64,000 bases of DNA from Endocalyx cinctus. Its lineage: Eukaryota > Ascomycota > Sordariomycetes > Amphisphaeriales > Apiosporaceae. Under the pieces are notes generated by a model that saw only the letters and a list, made by a program, of their open reading frames with translations, did no database searches and was not told the origin of the DNA. The stretch lies in NCBI GenBank assembly GCA_001600455.1, contig BCKC01000004.1:2964915-3028914 (forward strand), written 5' to 3'. Made by a program: the position numbers and the translations under genes. Of the stretch, positions 11,454 to 21,707 are shown piece by piece (position 1 is the stretch's first letter; each line of letters starts with the position of its first letter).

Positions 11454-11949
11454 TTCTTAAAAGGGCGTTGAATATTTCGACGGAAAAGGGTTTATGTGTC
11501 GTATCTATTTTAAAACATCGGAATTCATTCAATTGGCGATATTAATATAGTATGAAATGGGTTTTTATCATCGACAGTCGAAGACCGCTGTGGATTGAAG
11601 GCTATTTCTTTTCACGAAGGAAAAGGGCCCTTTTACTCGAGCTTGGATGTCGTTCTGTAGAAAAATTTAGGTGGGCCGTCTTGTACAAATGTAACCTAAC
11701 CTAATCATTTAGGTTAATGTACTCTTTATTTTGTACACTAATAATTTTATGCACACGGGCACTGTACATCTGAGAATTATGCATTAAGACGTGCAGGGAC
11801 CACCTAAATCTCTCCCCAACTCATCCACCAAAGGTTCTACCAGTACTAAAAGTAAAGTACTGCTTATATTAAGGTATTTTTGCGAAGGAAATATTATAGA
11901 AGAACTCATCATTTATTATATTTGTTTATAGCCAAAGATTTCATTGAAA
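11454..11949. other. Bidirectional promoter region (uL3m / CCDC25-like)
   Basis: 496 bp between two divergent starts. The central part is occupied by the MITE-like sequence listed separately (11665-11809), so the two core promoters lie in the remaining about 200 and 140 bp. Confidence 0.5.
11665..11809. mobile_element. Candidate MITE with short terminal inverted repeats
   Basis: The sequence starts ATTTAGGTGGGCC (11665-11677) and ends GGACCACCTAAAT (11797-11809), a 12 of 13 inverted match. The outer TTTA/TAAA may be part of the repeat or reflect a TA target duplication. Inside is a smaller palindrome (AACCTAA...TTAGGTT near 11695-11725) and a TGTACA pair. It has no coding capacity. Low-to-moderate support because no second copy is visible in the window. 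Confidence 0.45.
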
Positions 11950-12982
11950 ATGGTTTACTATTTCACTTCGAACGTGGTCGATCCTTCGGCCTTTGTCTAC
12001 GTTGGCAAGGATAAGTTCGAAAGTGGGTGATAACAATATATACCTAAGATGCCCTGTCTCACTCATGTTGTGAAGCCAGAATAACTAACGAAAGGGGAAC
12101 AGACGAAGAACTTATTAAATATGGCTGGGAAGAAGATGTTTGGTGAGTGTTCGAGCAATAACACTAGAATTACTTTTCTTTTTTTTTCCCCTTCGGTATT
12201 TTTTAGAAGACCCGTATTCTCATAACTATTTATGCGGTCCAGGGTATGAATTCACCTCCTATCACAACATAAAATGAAAATCATAAAAGCCATAAAATCA
12301 TTGAAAAAAAAAGAATTCTTATTTTAATAAAAAAAAATCTATAAAGTTCCACGTAGATAAGCTCTCGAGTGCACACATCTACCTCCGGTTACGCGAGGGA
12401 GACGACTGGGAGTCCATACCGAAGGACCTCCTGACGGACTTGGGCCAGCTGACCAAGGCCAACTCGATCGAGGGCAACAAGAAGGACAACATCACCATCA
12501 TCTACACGCCCTGGTCTAACCTCAAGAAGGACGGCAGCATGGCCGTCGGCCAGGTCAGCTTCAAGGACCCGCGCAAGGTCAAGCGCATCCTCGTCCCCCA
12601 GCGCGAGAATCCCATCGTCAACCGCCTCAACAAGACTCGCGTCGAGAAGCAGCCTGACCTCGCTCAGGAGAAGGAGGATCGTCTGCGTCAGCTGAGGAAG
12701 AAAGACCAGGCCGCTCAACAGGCTCGAGTAAGTGTTTTATTTTTTTTTTTATCTCCCGACTAATTTTTGTTTCTTTCCTTTTTTTCCAATTTCATTTATA
12801 AAAAGAAATTCCATGGCTAATTCGTCATGTAATAGAAGAAGGAAGCAGCCCAGATAGCGAAGGAGAGGCAGGAGAAGAAGTGGCAAAAGGATCACGCCTA
12901 CGACGAGCTCTTTAGCGAGGAAAACATGGAAGCATCTAGTAACCAGAACCGGTCTGAGAACTGGGAAGAGGACTTTATGTAA
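11950..12982 (+). CDS. CCDC25/Jlp2 family protein (NFACT-R/DUF814 domain)
   Basis: Predicted exons 11950-12022, 12103-12142, 12243 (one nucleotide), 12347-12727 and 12836-12982, giving 213 residues. The N-terminal half is the NFACT-R fold: MVYYFTSNVVDPSAFVYVGK, KFENEELIKYGWEEDVW, FHVDKLSSAHIYLRLREGDDW, NITIIYTPWSNLKKDGSM, GQVSFKDPRKVKRILV. The C-terminal half is a charged coiled coil ending NRSENWEEDFM, as in CCDC25 and yeast Jlp2. Family length is about 205-215. The family is related to the RNA-binding part of the Rqc2/NEMF ribosome-quality-control factors. Human CCDC25 is also described as a DNA sensor, which need not apply here. The junction VW|FHVD cannot be made in frame with a single GT-AG intron; see findings. 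Confidence 0.88.
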
Positions 12983-13244
12983 CCGCTTCATTATTCATAT
13001 TCCTTCGCTAAGCAGATAGAAAAAGAAGAAAAACATAAATAAAAGGAATGCGGTGGCCACCACATATGCCGCTTACCTCACGGGGGAAAAATGATACTCA
13101 TAATTGTGAATGGAGCGACCTTGATTTCATAGCTGATTCTTTGATCCTTTATCTGTGTAGCCATGTCTCGTGCAGGTCAAATCGAGAAACAAATTTGTCC
13201 CACGAGGTCCTCCGTTCCCCTTATTTCCCGAGATAATTTATCCT

Positions 13245-14202
13245 TCAAACGCCCGGTCCACGGCCTCCGATCCCGCTCCCCAATTGGTTCACGTTCGTTC
13301 CCTTGACGGCGTGATCGCTCGGGTTAGGCGCCGCTTCGTAGAGGATATTTACGGGGGCGCGACCGAGCTGCATCCACTCTCCCTTGAAACCGAGATAGGT
13401 GATTCTCGTCATTTCTTCTTCTTCGTCTTCGTCATCCTCGAGTTGACTGAAGTTATCCACGAAGAATAAACCTAACCGCTGGATTTTACCGAACAGAGCC
13501 CGCTTGACCGGAAGCTCCTGTATCTGCGAGGTGCGCGAAAGCTCCATCTCTTGCTGCGGCTTCAGCTCTTCCGCCGAGTCGAAGTCCAGGTCCGCCCGGT
13601 TGGCGAACAGCCGCAGCGTTCGCGGCGCGCTCGGCGAATCCGAGGTCCGGAGAAGGATCGAGTGCAGCTTGACTTGACCCGTGAACCTGTTTTTTTACTA
13701 TTATTTAGGCCGAGAAAAAATACTGCAAGTTGTTGTTTCTATAGTTTTTTTTTTTTTTTTTCATGTGTAGCGTACATCATATAGATTATGTGAAATCGTA
13801 TATGGTAAAAGACCATTAAGCAGAGTAATAGTACAAATCAAGAATTAAGAGAAAAAAAAAAAAAAAACCAAAATACATGTTACATAAATATGAAGTAATA
13901 GTAGAAGGAATGAAGTTGAATATAAGAAAAATGACAAGGAAAAATACTCACGGGACATTCATGATGATCTGCGGGTCCGCATCGCTCGCAAGCTCTGGTT
14001 CGACCTCGAGCCGCTCCGCCCAAGTCTTCTTCACGATAGCCTTACCCGAGCCGGCGGTAGCTTCGTTCATCGTTATCACTTCGTCGAAACGAATATGCTG
14101 ATAAAGGCTATGCTGCAGCGCGGGCGTGATGTCGTCTGAGTGATCATGCTCGTAGCCGTGATCGTGACCGTGATGGTCGTGCTCGTCGTGACAGTGTGAC
14201 AT
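13245..14202 (-). CDS. PITH-domain protein (PITHD1-like)
   Basis: Two exons, 14202-13952 and 13686-13245 (intron 13951-13687, 265 nt, phase 2), give 230 residues. The N-terminus is His/Asp-rich (HCHDEHDHHGHDHGYEHDH), then the PITH fold (about residues 30-205): the NVPFTGQVKLHSILLRT strand, LRLFANRADLDFDSAEEL, QELPVKRALFGKIQRLGLFF, acidic loop, TRITYLGFKGEW, and NILYEAAPNPSDH near the end. PITH is the proteasome-interacting domain of thioredoxin-like TXNL1; stand-alone PITHD1 proteins occur across eukaryotes and bind or modulate the 26S proteasome. The His-rich head suggests metal binding. It converges on the CCDC25-like gene with only about 260 bp between the two stop codons. Confidence 0.93.
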
Positions 14203-14751
14203 GTTACTCGTTTTATTTTAGATTCGAATTAAAAGTACAGTTTAAAGGAAGATTCTTTAGCGAAACTCTTCAAAATTATCGATATTGTTTGCTTTGATCT
14301 TCAATAATCCTTTATTGTAAGATATCCTATAGAGGGAAAAATGCAAGGTGGTTAGACTTTGGCGTTGGTGTATAGAAGATTTATTGATGATGAAATGCGG
14401 GTAGCCTCGGTGAGGTCATCCGCCAAAATGTACTACCTAAAATAATACGGCAAGTTCTTACCACTTTTCACCAAAACAAAAATAAAATAAAATAATTGTC
14501 GTAAAAAACGTTATAAAACATCGATTTCCCCATATTACTTATTATTGCATTAACTTTTTTATTAATGTACTCCTAGAGCTGTATATTTTACCTTGAAGAC
14601 GGTGATACTGAGATCCGAGCAGTTCAGCATCTAGCTATATGTTGCTGTGTACACACACTAATTATAACCGATAAAATGACTCCTTACGCACCGAGTCTAT
14701 AGATGGTATACCCGACCTAAAAGCTACTAAATCATATGACATTGCCTTTCT
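14203..14751. other. Intergenic, nothing recognised
   Basis: AT-rich spacer between the PITH gene start and the RRN6 stop (both minus strand). It must hold the PITH gene promoter. No conserved element is evident. Confidence 0.5.
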
Positions 14752-17700
14752 TTAAAAACCACCTTTTCGCCTCTTTTGTTTCTTTCTAGGTCTCTCATCC
14801 CTCCTCTGCCCGAATGTTCCTGGAACGGGTTGCGACATGGTATAGGGAGAGTCCGAGTGTATAGTATTGCTTTGGGAGTTTGCAATGGTTTGGCTGCTAA
14901 AGAAACCAGACGGACGCACACTTGGTTGCGTAGAGCGCATGGGGAGATCGAATTCTTGGGGCGAATGTACCATAAGACTGTCCATCAGTCGCCGTTTTCG
15001 CTTCTTACGTTCAGCTTTTTTCTCCTGCTTTATGGCGCCTTCGGTCTTCTGCTGACTTCGGTCTAGGTCGAAGACATAAGAATTATGGTCTGTATTGAGC
15101 GACCATTTATCTAAGAGCTCAGATCGCTTTGGCGGGACGAATTTACCTGAGCCTGTATACGATCTGATTAATACCATCGCACCGTCTTCTTCAGAGTCTG
15201 CGTATGTGGACGACTGCGACAAGGGTCTGGGAGGACTGCTTCCGTAACTCTCTGGCTGGCTACTCATGGGCAAATCTCCCAACCTGTTCGCCTCGTGTGG
15301 AGGAGAGGATGGTATTTCTTCTGTCCGCGAGAGGCCAGGCGAGCGATGGAATATACCGTGGCTGGACAGGTATAAATCGCATGCCATATTTCGTAATATG
15401 GGGTTTTGATGACCAGAATTGTCTGGGTTTTCTTGATCGGCGATGACAATACCAGAGTATATTTCAACAAGTTTAGTGTATATCTCCTGCAGTGACGACC
15501 CGTGGCCTGTGGACCAATGAGAGTAATTAAGATTCATGACCGCTAGACTTGGAGCCATATCACGCATTCGTTCGATCTCGTTATACCATGCTCTTGATAC
15601 ACGCTCCAAACTACTCGGTGATTTGATTTTCGATAATATTTCTAGCCTAAGATTGCCTATTAGTGACATAAAAATCATTTGGAATGGAGACCGGGCTTAC
15701 AATGTAGACATAGACATTACGCCATTTTTCAGAGTTTTTGTAACAGCTGCATCAACCGCATCATATAGATCAACGTCATACCCGGCTTCTCCAGATACCA
15801 TGTTGCGGTTCTCCGAGTTCTGTTTGAAAACAGTCGAGATAAAATCGTAGGCAAAATATAGGGAGCGCTGTAATCCACTACCGATAGGTTTGATAGTTTT
15901 ATCAGACACTGAATTTTGATTCTGAGGATATTTACCTTGAAAAACTGCCTCGTTATCGGGAACAACAAAGCAAGAAGTTAAAATCCTCAGCATCTTCTTT
16001 CTGTCTTTGACCGGGTTGGTCGCCAGACTAATTCGATAGTACGGGAGCGTTATGTCGTTAAGGGGCAGGGTAGAAGACGCGCATAATGTCGACGTGACGC
16101 TCCTATCCGATCTCACTATAACAAGTTGATAGAACCGGACTAGGAGTTTGGAAATATTGCGCGCAAAATCAGGAACAGATTCTGACAATTGAACGGAAGC
16201 GGCAACGGGATGAACTTTTATTGCTTGCAGCGTTGTGCCTTCGGTCATAGTTATGGCGCTCGTTAAGTTGACGGCCTCACGGTAAACCATAGCCCTATCT
16301 GAGTCCGGTCTAAGAATATCGACGCAGAAGAGATCTAACCAAACGTTTTTCGCCGAATATAAGAAGACTAGACAACTTGTTCGGTCCTTAGATACCGACC
16401 CAGGAGCAGTGATGAACCGAAGACTTGGGTCAAACTCATCCCTGAAATGCGGGGACGTAAGTAAAATGGACCACCGTTTTATTGGCCTATCTATTTCGGG
16501 TCCTGGCGACAGGAACACCTTGACAAGAAGAAATTTCGACGAGGTTAGAATGAGAAAGAATGATGAATCTCGAGGGTAGGGCTGAACGTCGAGTATATAT
16601 TCTATCTCGTTATTCTCGCCGAAAAAAGTCAACTCGGGTAAGAATGTGCCATGGTCCAGGTCCAAAATTCTAATGACGGCAGAATTGCAGATTAGCAGCG
16701 TAGACGAGCGCTGCAACGATGAAAAAGCGCCGTCCGTTAAAGGTTCGGGTTCGTCTTCATTAGAATCGAATCCTTCGAATTCCCTTAGCGGAGATTGGGC
16801 ACAGCCAATCCACATTATCTTATGCCACCGTGGTGTTGAAGATAATTTTTTGGAGGTATGAACAGGTGGACCCTGTTGAATGTGGCCAGACTTGCTTATT
16901 TGAAGCTTAGGCTTTCCAAACAACTTCCTTCTGCTACGGATAATATTCCATAGAGTCCATACCCCATTCTCGTCAATCAGTCCAATTTGCGGCGGCTTTG
17001 AAGGCAAGCCAGGATTAAAGGCTACGTCGGTGTGCGTACCGCCTCCCGTCTGGCTGCTTGAAATGGAGAATATCGGGTTTATGTCAACGCGAGAAGATTG
17101 AAGGGACATAATATCCGTATTAGCAGTTGATGGAACCGTCTGATACTCGGGTTGGAAGATTTTGGTGCCGGAGTCGCCTTGAACGGCGAGCCAACGGGTC
17201 GGGTTGTATCTCGTCAGATCGATGAACATCTTCAGGCGGTGGATTGTGCCGAAACTTGTCTCTCGCCACAGAGCCGGCGTCTCTTGAGGCATCTCCGAGA
17301 TTCGGAGAGCGACGCCGTCGCCTTCGCCCCATCTCCACTCCCCGACGTTCATCTTTGAGAAGCGAAGGATATCATTTGCTTCGCCGGTTGTTGTCACGAC
17401 TAGCGGGGCCCCGACAGGCATCGGATCGTGACTTCTATCGGTTAGTTCGCCGATTTCCAAGCGAGACGAGTGCCAATCAGTAGGCTGGTGTGTTGGATCT
17501 GATGAACGAGCTTCTAGTAGATGTTCATACAGAATAGAATTGCCGACACGAGCGTCGGGATGGTTTTTCAGGAGCCATTTCTCGTCCCTCCTGGCTTGAG
17601 TCCAGGGATGACTGGCAGAAGGAGGGAGACCTGATGTTCTTTGGAAGTTTGGTGGGAGCCATGCTTCGCAAGAGCCAAATATGCGGAAGATCGGTGCTAA

Positions 17701-17879
17701 ATGAGTGTTAGATATAGACGGCAGATTCACGAGTTGAAATCTTGATAGAACTCACTAAGCTGAGATAAATTTCTGGTTGATTGCCATCCGCCACTCCCAG
17801 CTTTTCTTTCTCTATACGGAAGATGTACCAGGCGGCCTACAAGTCCAATGGATGTTTCGGGAATATCGTGGTCAGTCAT
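14752..17879 (-). CDS. RNA polymerase I transcription initiation factor RRN6-like
   Basis: Three exons: 17879-17756, 17696-15701 and 15646-14752, giving 1004 residues. The 59-nt and 54-nt introns have clear CTAAC/CTAAT branch points and consistent phases (1 and 2). The central part (about 100-640) has the RRN6 beta-propeller-like pattern: WLAVQGDSGTKIFQPEY, DVAFNPGLPSKPPQIGLIDENG, WTLWNIIRSRRK, WHKIMWIGCAQ, TLLICNSAVIRILDLD. An alpha-helical part follows. The tail is low-complexity, Ser-rich, and ends in a basic KKQKRRKGGF motif that I recall from fungal RRN6 proteins. RRN6 belongs to the core factor that recruits Pol I to the rDNA promoter. The 41-residue first exon (MTDHDIPETS...) rests on splice signals only. 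Confidence 0.88.
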
Positions 17880-18386
17880 CCGGGAAGTTAAGATCAGTAA
17901 TTCTCCTCGTTGTTATAGACCAGTTTAGAGGGTACATAGCGATGCTATATATAACCGATCTTCCTTTCGCGATGAAAAGATCTTGATCTCATAAAGTGAA
18001 TAGGTGGTGAAAAGAAAGGAAAATTGTAAAAATCCATTCCACATGACTATTTCAGAACACTTCAGCTCACAAAAAGCAATAACATACTGCACTGAAAAAA
18101 AAAAACATTGAATAATTATATCCTTACCAGCAACTTTTACTGTATTGTACGTGCTATACTGCATATAAATAATAGCTTACTTAACTTTTATGCCTATCGA
18201 TAAGCTAAAATAATTTAGCGCGCTTTTGTAATATGCCAGTATGCATGGTCCCAAAGCTAGTGCTAAAGAGGAGGATATTAAGTCCGCTACTTTAAATCCG
18301 ACAGAGCTGAAAGTATCCACAACATTGAATAGATATAAATAATAATAAGAGCGCTGAATCCCAACAATAACTTGATCAACAAGTAC
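17880..18386. other. RRN6 upstream region, nothing recognised
   Basis: Upstream flank of RRN6 and of the tRNA gene. AT-rich, with no coding region and no clear motif seen. Confidence 0.5.
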
Positions 18387-18482
18387 GGGAGTTTGGCCGA
18401 GTTGGTTAAGGCGTAAGATTTAGGTCACATGATCACTGAACTCTTATGGGAAACCGCGCAGGTTCGAATCCTGCAGCTCTCA
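18387..18482 (+). tRNA. tRNA-Leu (anticodon UAG) with 16-nt intron
   Basis: The acceptor stem GGGAGUU pairs with AGCUCUC (two G-U wobbles) and A is the discriminator. The A box TGGCCGAGTTGG and B box GGTTCGAATCC are intact. Anticodon stem UAAGA/UCUUA surrounds loop U-U-UAG-G-C. The anticodon is at 18421-18423, and the intron is most simply 18425-18440, one nucleotide past the anticodon as usual for eukaryotes. The long variable arm expected of tRNA-Leu follows (TGGGAAACCGCG). A T-rich Pol III terminator (ATTATTTTTT) begins about 4 nt downstream. Confidence 0.93.
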
Positions 18483-18484
18483 CC

Positions 18485-18495
18485 ATTATTTTTTG
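18485..18495 (+). terminator. Pol III terminator of the tRNA-Leu gene
   Basis: The run TTATTTTTT directly after the tRNA 3' end supplies the oligo-T stop signal used by RNA polymerase III. Confidence 0.7.
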
Positions 18496-19466
18496 TCAAT
18501 TTGAACTATTTTTGCCTCACTCTTGACTTGGGGGCATCAAAGAGGCCTGTCGGCCTGTTAGAACTTTTCATTGAGCATCTCGAGCATATGGTAAAGTACT
18601 CGTTGTGTTTGATGTAGTAGTGGACAGTACGGTTTGCCTTTGTGCGTGTCACTCCCTCACAGTTTGTGTGCAATAATCTTTTATGAGGTGTTATTTTCAC
18701 TCTATTTTTCACCCATTTATGGCAGATCTAGCATCACACTAATCACACACACACGCACTTACTCCTTAAATCCATATTCTTAATTTACCACCCACCCCAT
18801 CTCAGTGCCTCAGTCGGTGGAATTTTCAACCAGTTTATAACACATTATGATTTCAGGCACAAAACGCATAAATATGAATAGATATATAGATAGTCAATAA
18901 TACCAGCAATAATAATAATATGACTTAGGAGCCTAACATAACTTGGTGTGCTTGAGTTTCGATCGCAACAAGATTCTCTATCAGACCATAATGTCCCAAG
19001 TAGAGCGACGACGAGGTACTAGATATCAGAATGAACTGTCCGCAAACGAGCTCACTAGAATTAGATGGTTGCTAAAGCGCTGGTGCTTATTTCCCAGGCC
19101 CATATTGCTATGATGCGAGTGGATCAGCTAGGCAGCCGATGTATGGAGCCAATTCTGAGAGGCCAAAGTCAGCACTAACAAGATGCAATAGTTTCAAAGC
19201 ACTGCAATTACCAAGTAGCCCGTACACTAGCTGAATTGCTCTTCTTATTATACGGAGGATGAGCTCAAAAGGGTTACTTTTATGATAATTGATGTTTTGC
19301 TGGGCATCGGTGTGGGGCTGAGGTTTGGACCAATCAAACGCCACCAATTTCCTACCCCGCCGGACCGAAAGACTTTTCTATCAGGGAAAGAGTGCTAACC
19401 TACACTAGAGAAGAGCGTAATAAACGGTCAATTATATGCTGACCTTATTAGTATAGCAAAAGTTGC
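18496..19466. other. Intergenic before the transposon, nothing recognised
   Basis: Mixed-composition spacer. A 79-codon minus-strand frame (19347-19108) is open, but I recognise no family and see no splice partner. Confidence 0.4.
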
Positions 19467-20084
19467 TAACCGCTTTGACCACCTTTTATAATACACCCCC
19501 ATTTGTAAGGGTCAATCATAAATTAAATAAATTAATCTTACCACTTTAAGTTCCATTTTCTAAATAAATACTATAACTATAAAAATAAAACTTAATTTTA
19601 TTTTTTCCTTTAAACTTATAAGGTTATCAGGTTACGAGATAGGGACGCTGGGAAAGCTTATCGGTAGAAATATGACTTGACTAATCCTTAAGGAATATGA
19701 AGTTATTACCGGGCCTTGCACCGATATATCTCACATTAGTATCGGGCCTTATTCGTGCCCGATTACAATTACAGAATATGTGGCTCTTAGTCATTTGACA
19801 AGCTCGCTAAACTCCTGGTCACCTGACCGGAGTGCGGCCAATGGCCGGTTGTCAGGCTGAGCCTTAGCTCCCAGCCTTACATTAGCGTTTATATTGTTTC
19901 GGAGTATAAGGGGCGGCGGGAGACGTTGGGTGAGAGTTTTAGCTTTTGGTAGGGGCGGGACCTTTTTGAGGAAAATTTTACGAAAATATTATTATTTTTC
20001 GGTGGAAAAAGGGTATAAAATGGGTGCGAAATAAAGGTTTAGGATAGAGAGTTAGCGGAAAACGATATAAAAAAAGAGGAAAAT

Positions 20085-20208
20085 TGTAAGGATGGTGCCC
20101 TAATACCACTCTGCCAATAATCCAAAAAGATTACGAGTGTCAATCCACTTGGCACTTTAGGGCTTATTTACTATTATATACAGCTGTGTCAAGGGCCACG
20201 CCCTTACA
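20085..20208 (-). repeat. 124-bp terminal direct repeat, copy 1
   Basis: Copy next to the purine tract. It contains a TATATAATAG-like motif on the minus strand. Differs from copy 2 only at three C/T positions. Confidence 0.85.
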
Positions 20209-20478
20209 ACTATTCTCCTCCCCATGGTGGCTTGTCCTTAAGACACTAGCCCCATATCCCGGGAGACGCAAGCCACTTATGGATTATCCTGGACGCTAAG
20301 AATGCTTTTTATCGTACGTTACCCCGCACACTGCGATAAGTACCCCGCATGTTAGGTAAATAGTGGTAACCCCCAGAGGTCCTCTGGTAGCTTCACTTTA
20401 CTGCTTAAATACCCTGTCAGCTTAACCTAGGACTCGAACTCGAGACCTTTCGTAAACCGCAAGTGGATTGACATTAAT

Positions 20479-20602
20479 TGTAAGGATGGTGCCCTAATAC
20501 CACTCTGCCAATAATCCAAAAAGATTACGAGTGTCAATCTACTTGGCACTTTAGGGCTTATTCACTATTATATACAGCTGTGTTAAGGGCCACGCCCTTA
20601 CA
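20479..20602 (-). repeat. 124-bp terminal direct repeat, copy 2
   Basis: Second copy, about 97.6% identical to copy 1. A Pol III A-box-like TGGCAGAGTGG lies on its minus strand at 20510-20500. Confidence 0.85.
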
Positions 20603-21707
20603 AAATATAGGAAAAAAAATAAAAATTTTAAAATTTTAAGGTAAAAAAAAACCTTTATTTATATTTGGGAAAATAGGGTTAAGTTATTAATAATTATTTT
20701 GGATATAAATTATAATTTTATTAATATTATTTATAATAATTTTATGGTATTAGTAAATTATAAATTATAGAGAAAAAATATTAGGGAGTTTTATTAAAAG
20801 TTATTATTAGTATAGTAACGGAATTATTTTATGATAATTTTTTTACTGGTACCCTGGGGAGGTTTAAAATTATATAGTTATTGCGTATAACTCGGGTTGG
20901 TATTAGTAAGGTTTTTATCCCCCGAAGATTTTCTCTTATTGTAATATAGAGTATTAATAAATACGTGTTATATTACTAGGATTACGGAAAGGAACGATAT
21001 TTACGGCTAAGGATAGCCTTTTAGGAGAGAGGAGGTAATTATAAGGCTAAGAATTAAGGTTTAATTTAATAACCGGTTATTAGTCGTATTTCGGTTAAGT
21101 AATTAAGAGTTTAACGAGTTTATTAAATAATTAAAAATTATATATTTTATAATTATAATCGGGTATAAATAGGGCCTAATATTAGTATAATATATATTAG
21201 TATAAGGCCCAATAATAACTTTATATTTCTTAAGGATTAATTAAGTTATATTTTTACTAATAAGCTTTCCCAGCGTTCCTATCTTATAATCTGATAACCT
21301 TATAGTATATTTAAATTAAACATTTTAAAAAAGTTTTTTTATATATTTTTTCTAATAATATTTAATTAATTATAATATTTTTTTATACGGGTTTTAATTA
21401 TTATAAACCTTTTATAATTTATTAATAAAAAATATTATTTTGTATATATTATAAGAGGGTAAAAGGGTATATATTAAATTTAATTACTGCGAAAGCTTAA
21501 AATACGCTATTTTCGTATAAAAAAATAACTTTATTTATTTAAGATTTATATTTTTTATTCAAATTTATTTTTTTTAAAATATTTTGAGTTAAAATTAGTA
21601 TTTTAAGAAGGTTTTAAAGTATAAAGTAATGGTAAAAATAGTGGTGAAAATTGAATAATTAACCCTTGTAAATAGGGGTGCATTACAAAAGGTGGTCAAA
21701 GCGGTTA

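Larger units (their letters stand above)
20085..20602 (-). mobile_element. Miniature LTR-type element (TRIM-like), innermost
   Basis: Two direct repeats of 124 bp, 20085-20208 and 20479-20602, each TG...CA with inverted tips TGTAAGG/CCTTACA, flank 270 bp of non-coding DNA. The repeats differ at three sites, all C/T. A 4-bp direct duplication AAAT borders the whole (20081-20084 and 20603-20606). Read on the minus strand, a purine tract (GGGGAGGAGAATAG) directly precedes the second repeat like a polypurine tract, which sets the orientation. No standard tRNA primer-binding site follows the first repeat. Base composition is normal, unlike the RIP-damaged host element, so it inserted later. Confidence 0.72.
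19619..21302. mobile_element. Inner long-TIR element nested in the outer transposon
   Basis: An inverted repeat of about 267 bp: the left arm 19619-19885 matches the complement of 21034-21302. Shared blocks include TAAGGTTATCAG at the tips, AGCTTTCCCAGCG and TCCTTAAG. TA dinucleotides flank it (19617-19618, 21303-21304). The right arm carries many more C-to-T and G-to-A changes than the left. The interior is AT-rich except for the third nested element. No coding region survives. Confidence 0.78.
19469..21705. mobile_element. Outer TIR transposon (Tc1/mariner-like termini), RIP-degraded
   Basis: Inverted termini begin ACCGCTTTGACCACC at 19469 and end with its complement at 21705, flanked by TA on both sides (19467-19468 and 21706-21707). 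The match runs about 48 bp per arm with scattered C/T and G/A differences. TA duplication fits Tc1/mariner/pogo elements. The body is extremely AT-rich with no usable frame, consistent with RIP, and contains two further elements. No transposase remnant could be recognised by eye. Confidence 0.8.

Noticed and set aside
12181..12346. Other possible small exons between exons 2 and 4 of the CCDC25-like gene (after TTTTTTAG or AGAAG)
   Set aside because: Each begins with A after the phase-2 TG and creates a TGA stop, so only the single G at 12243 keeps the frame.
19108..19347. Minus-strand 79-codon frame next to the transposon
   Set aside because: No recognised domain, and it lies outside the inverted ends, so it is not evidently part of the element.
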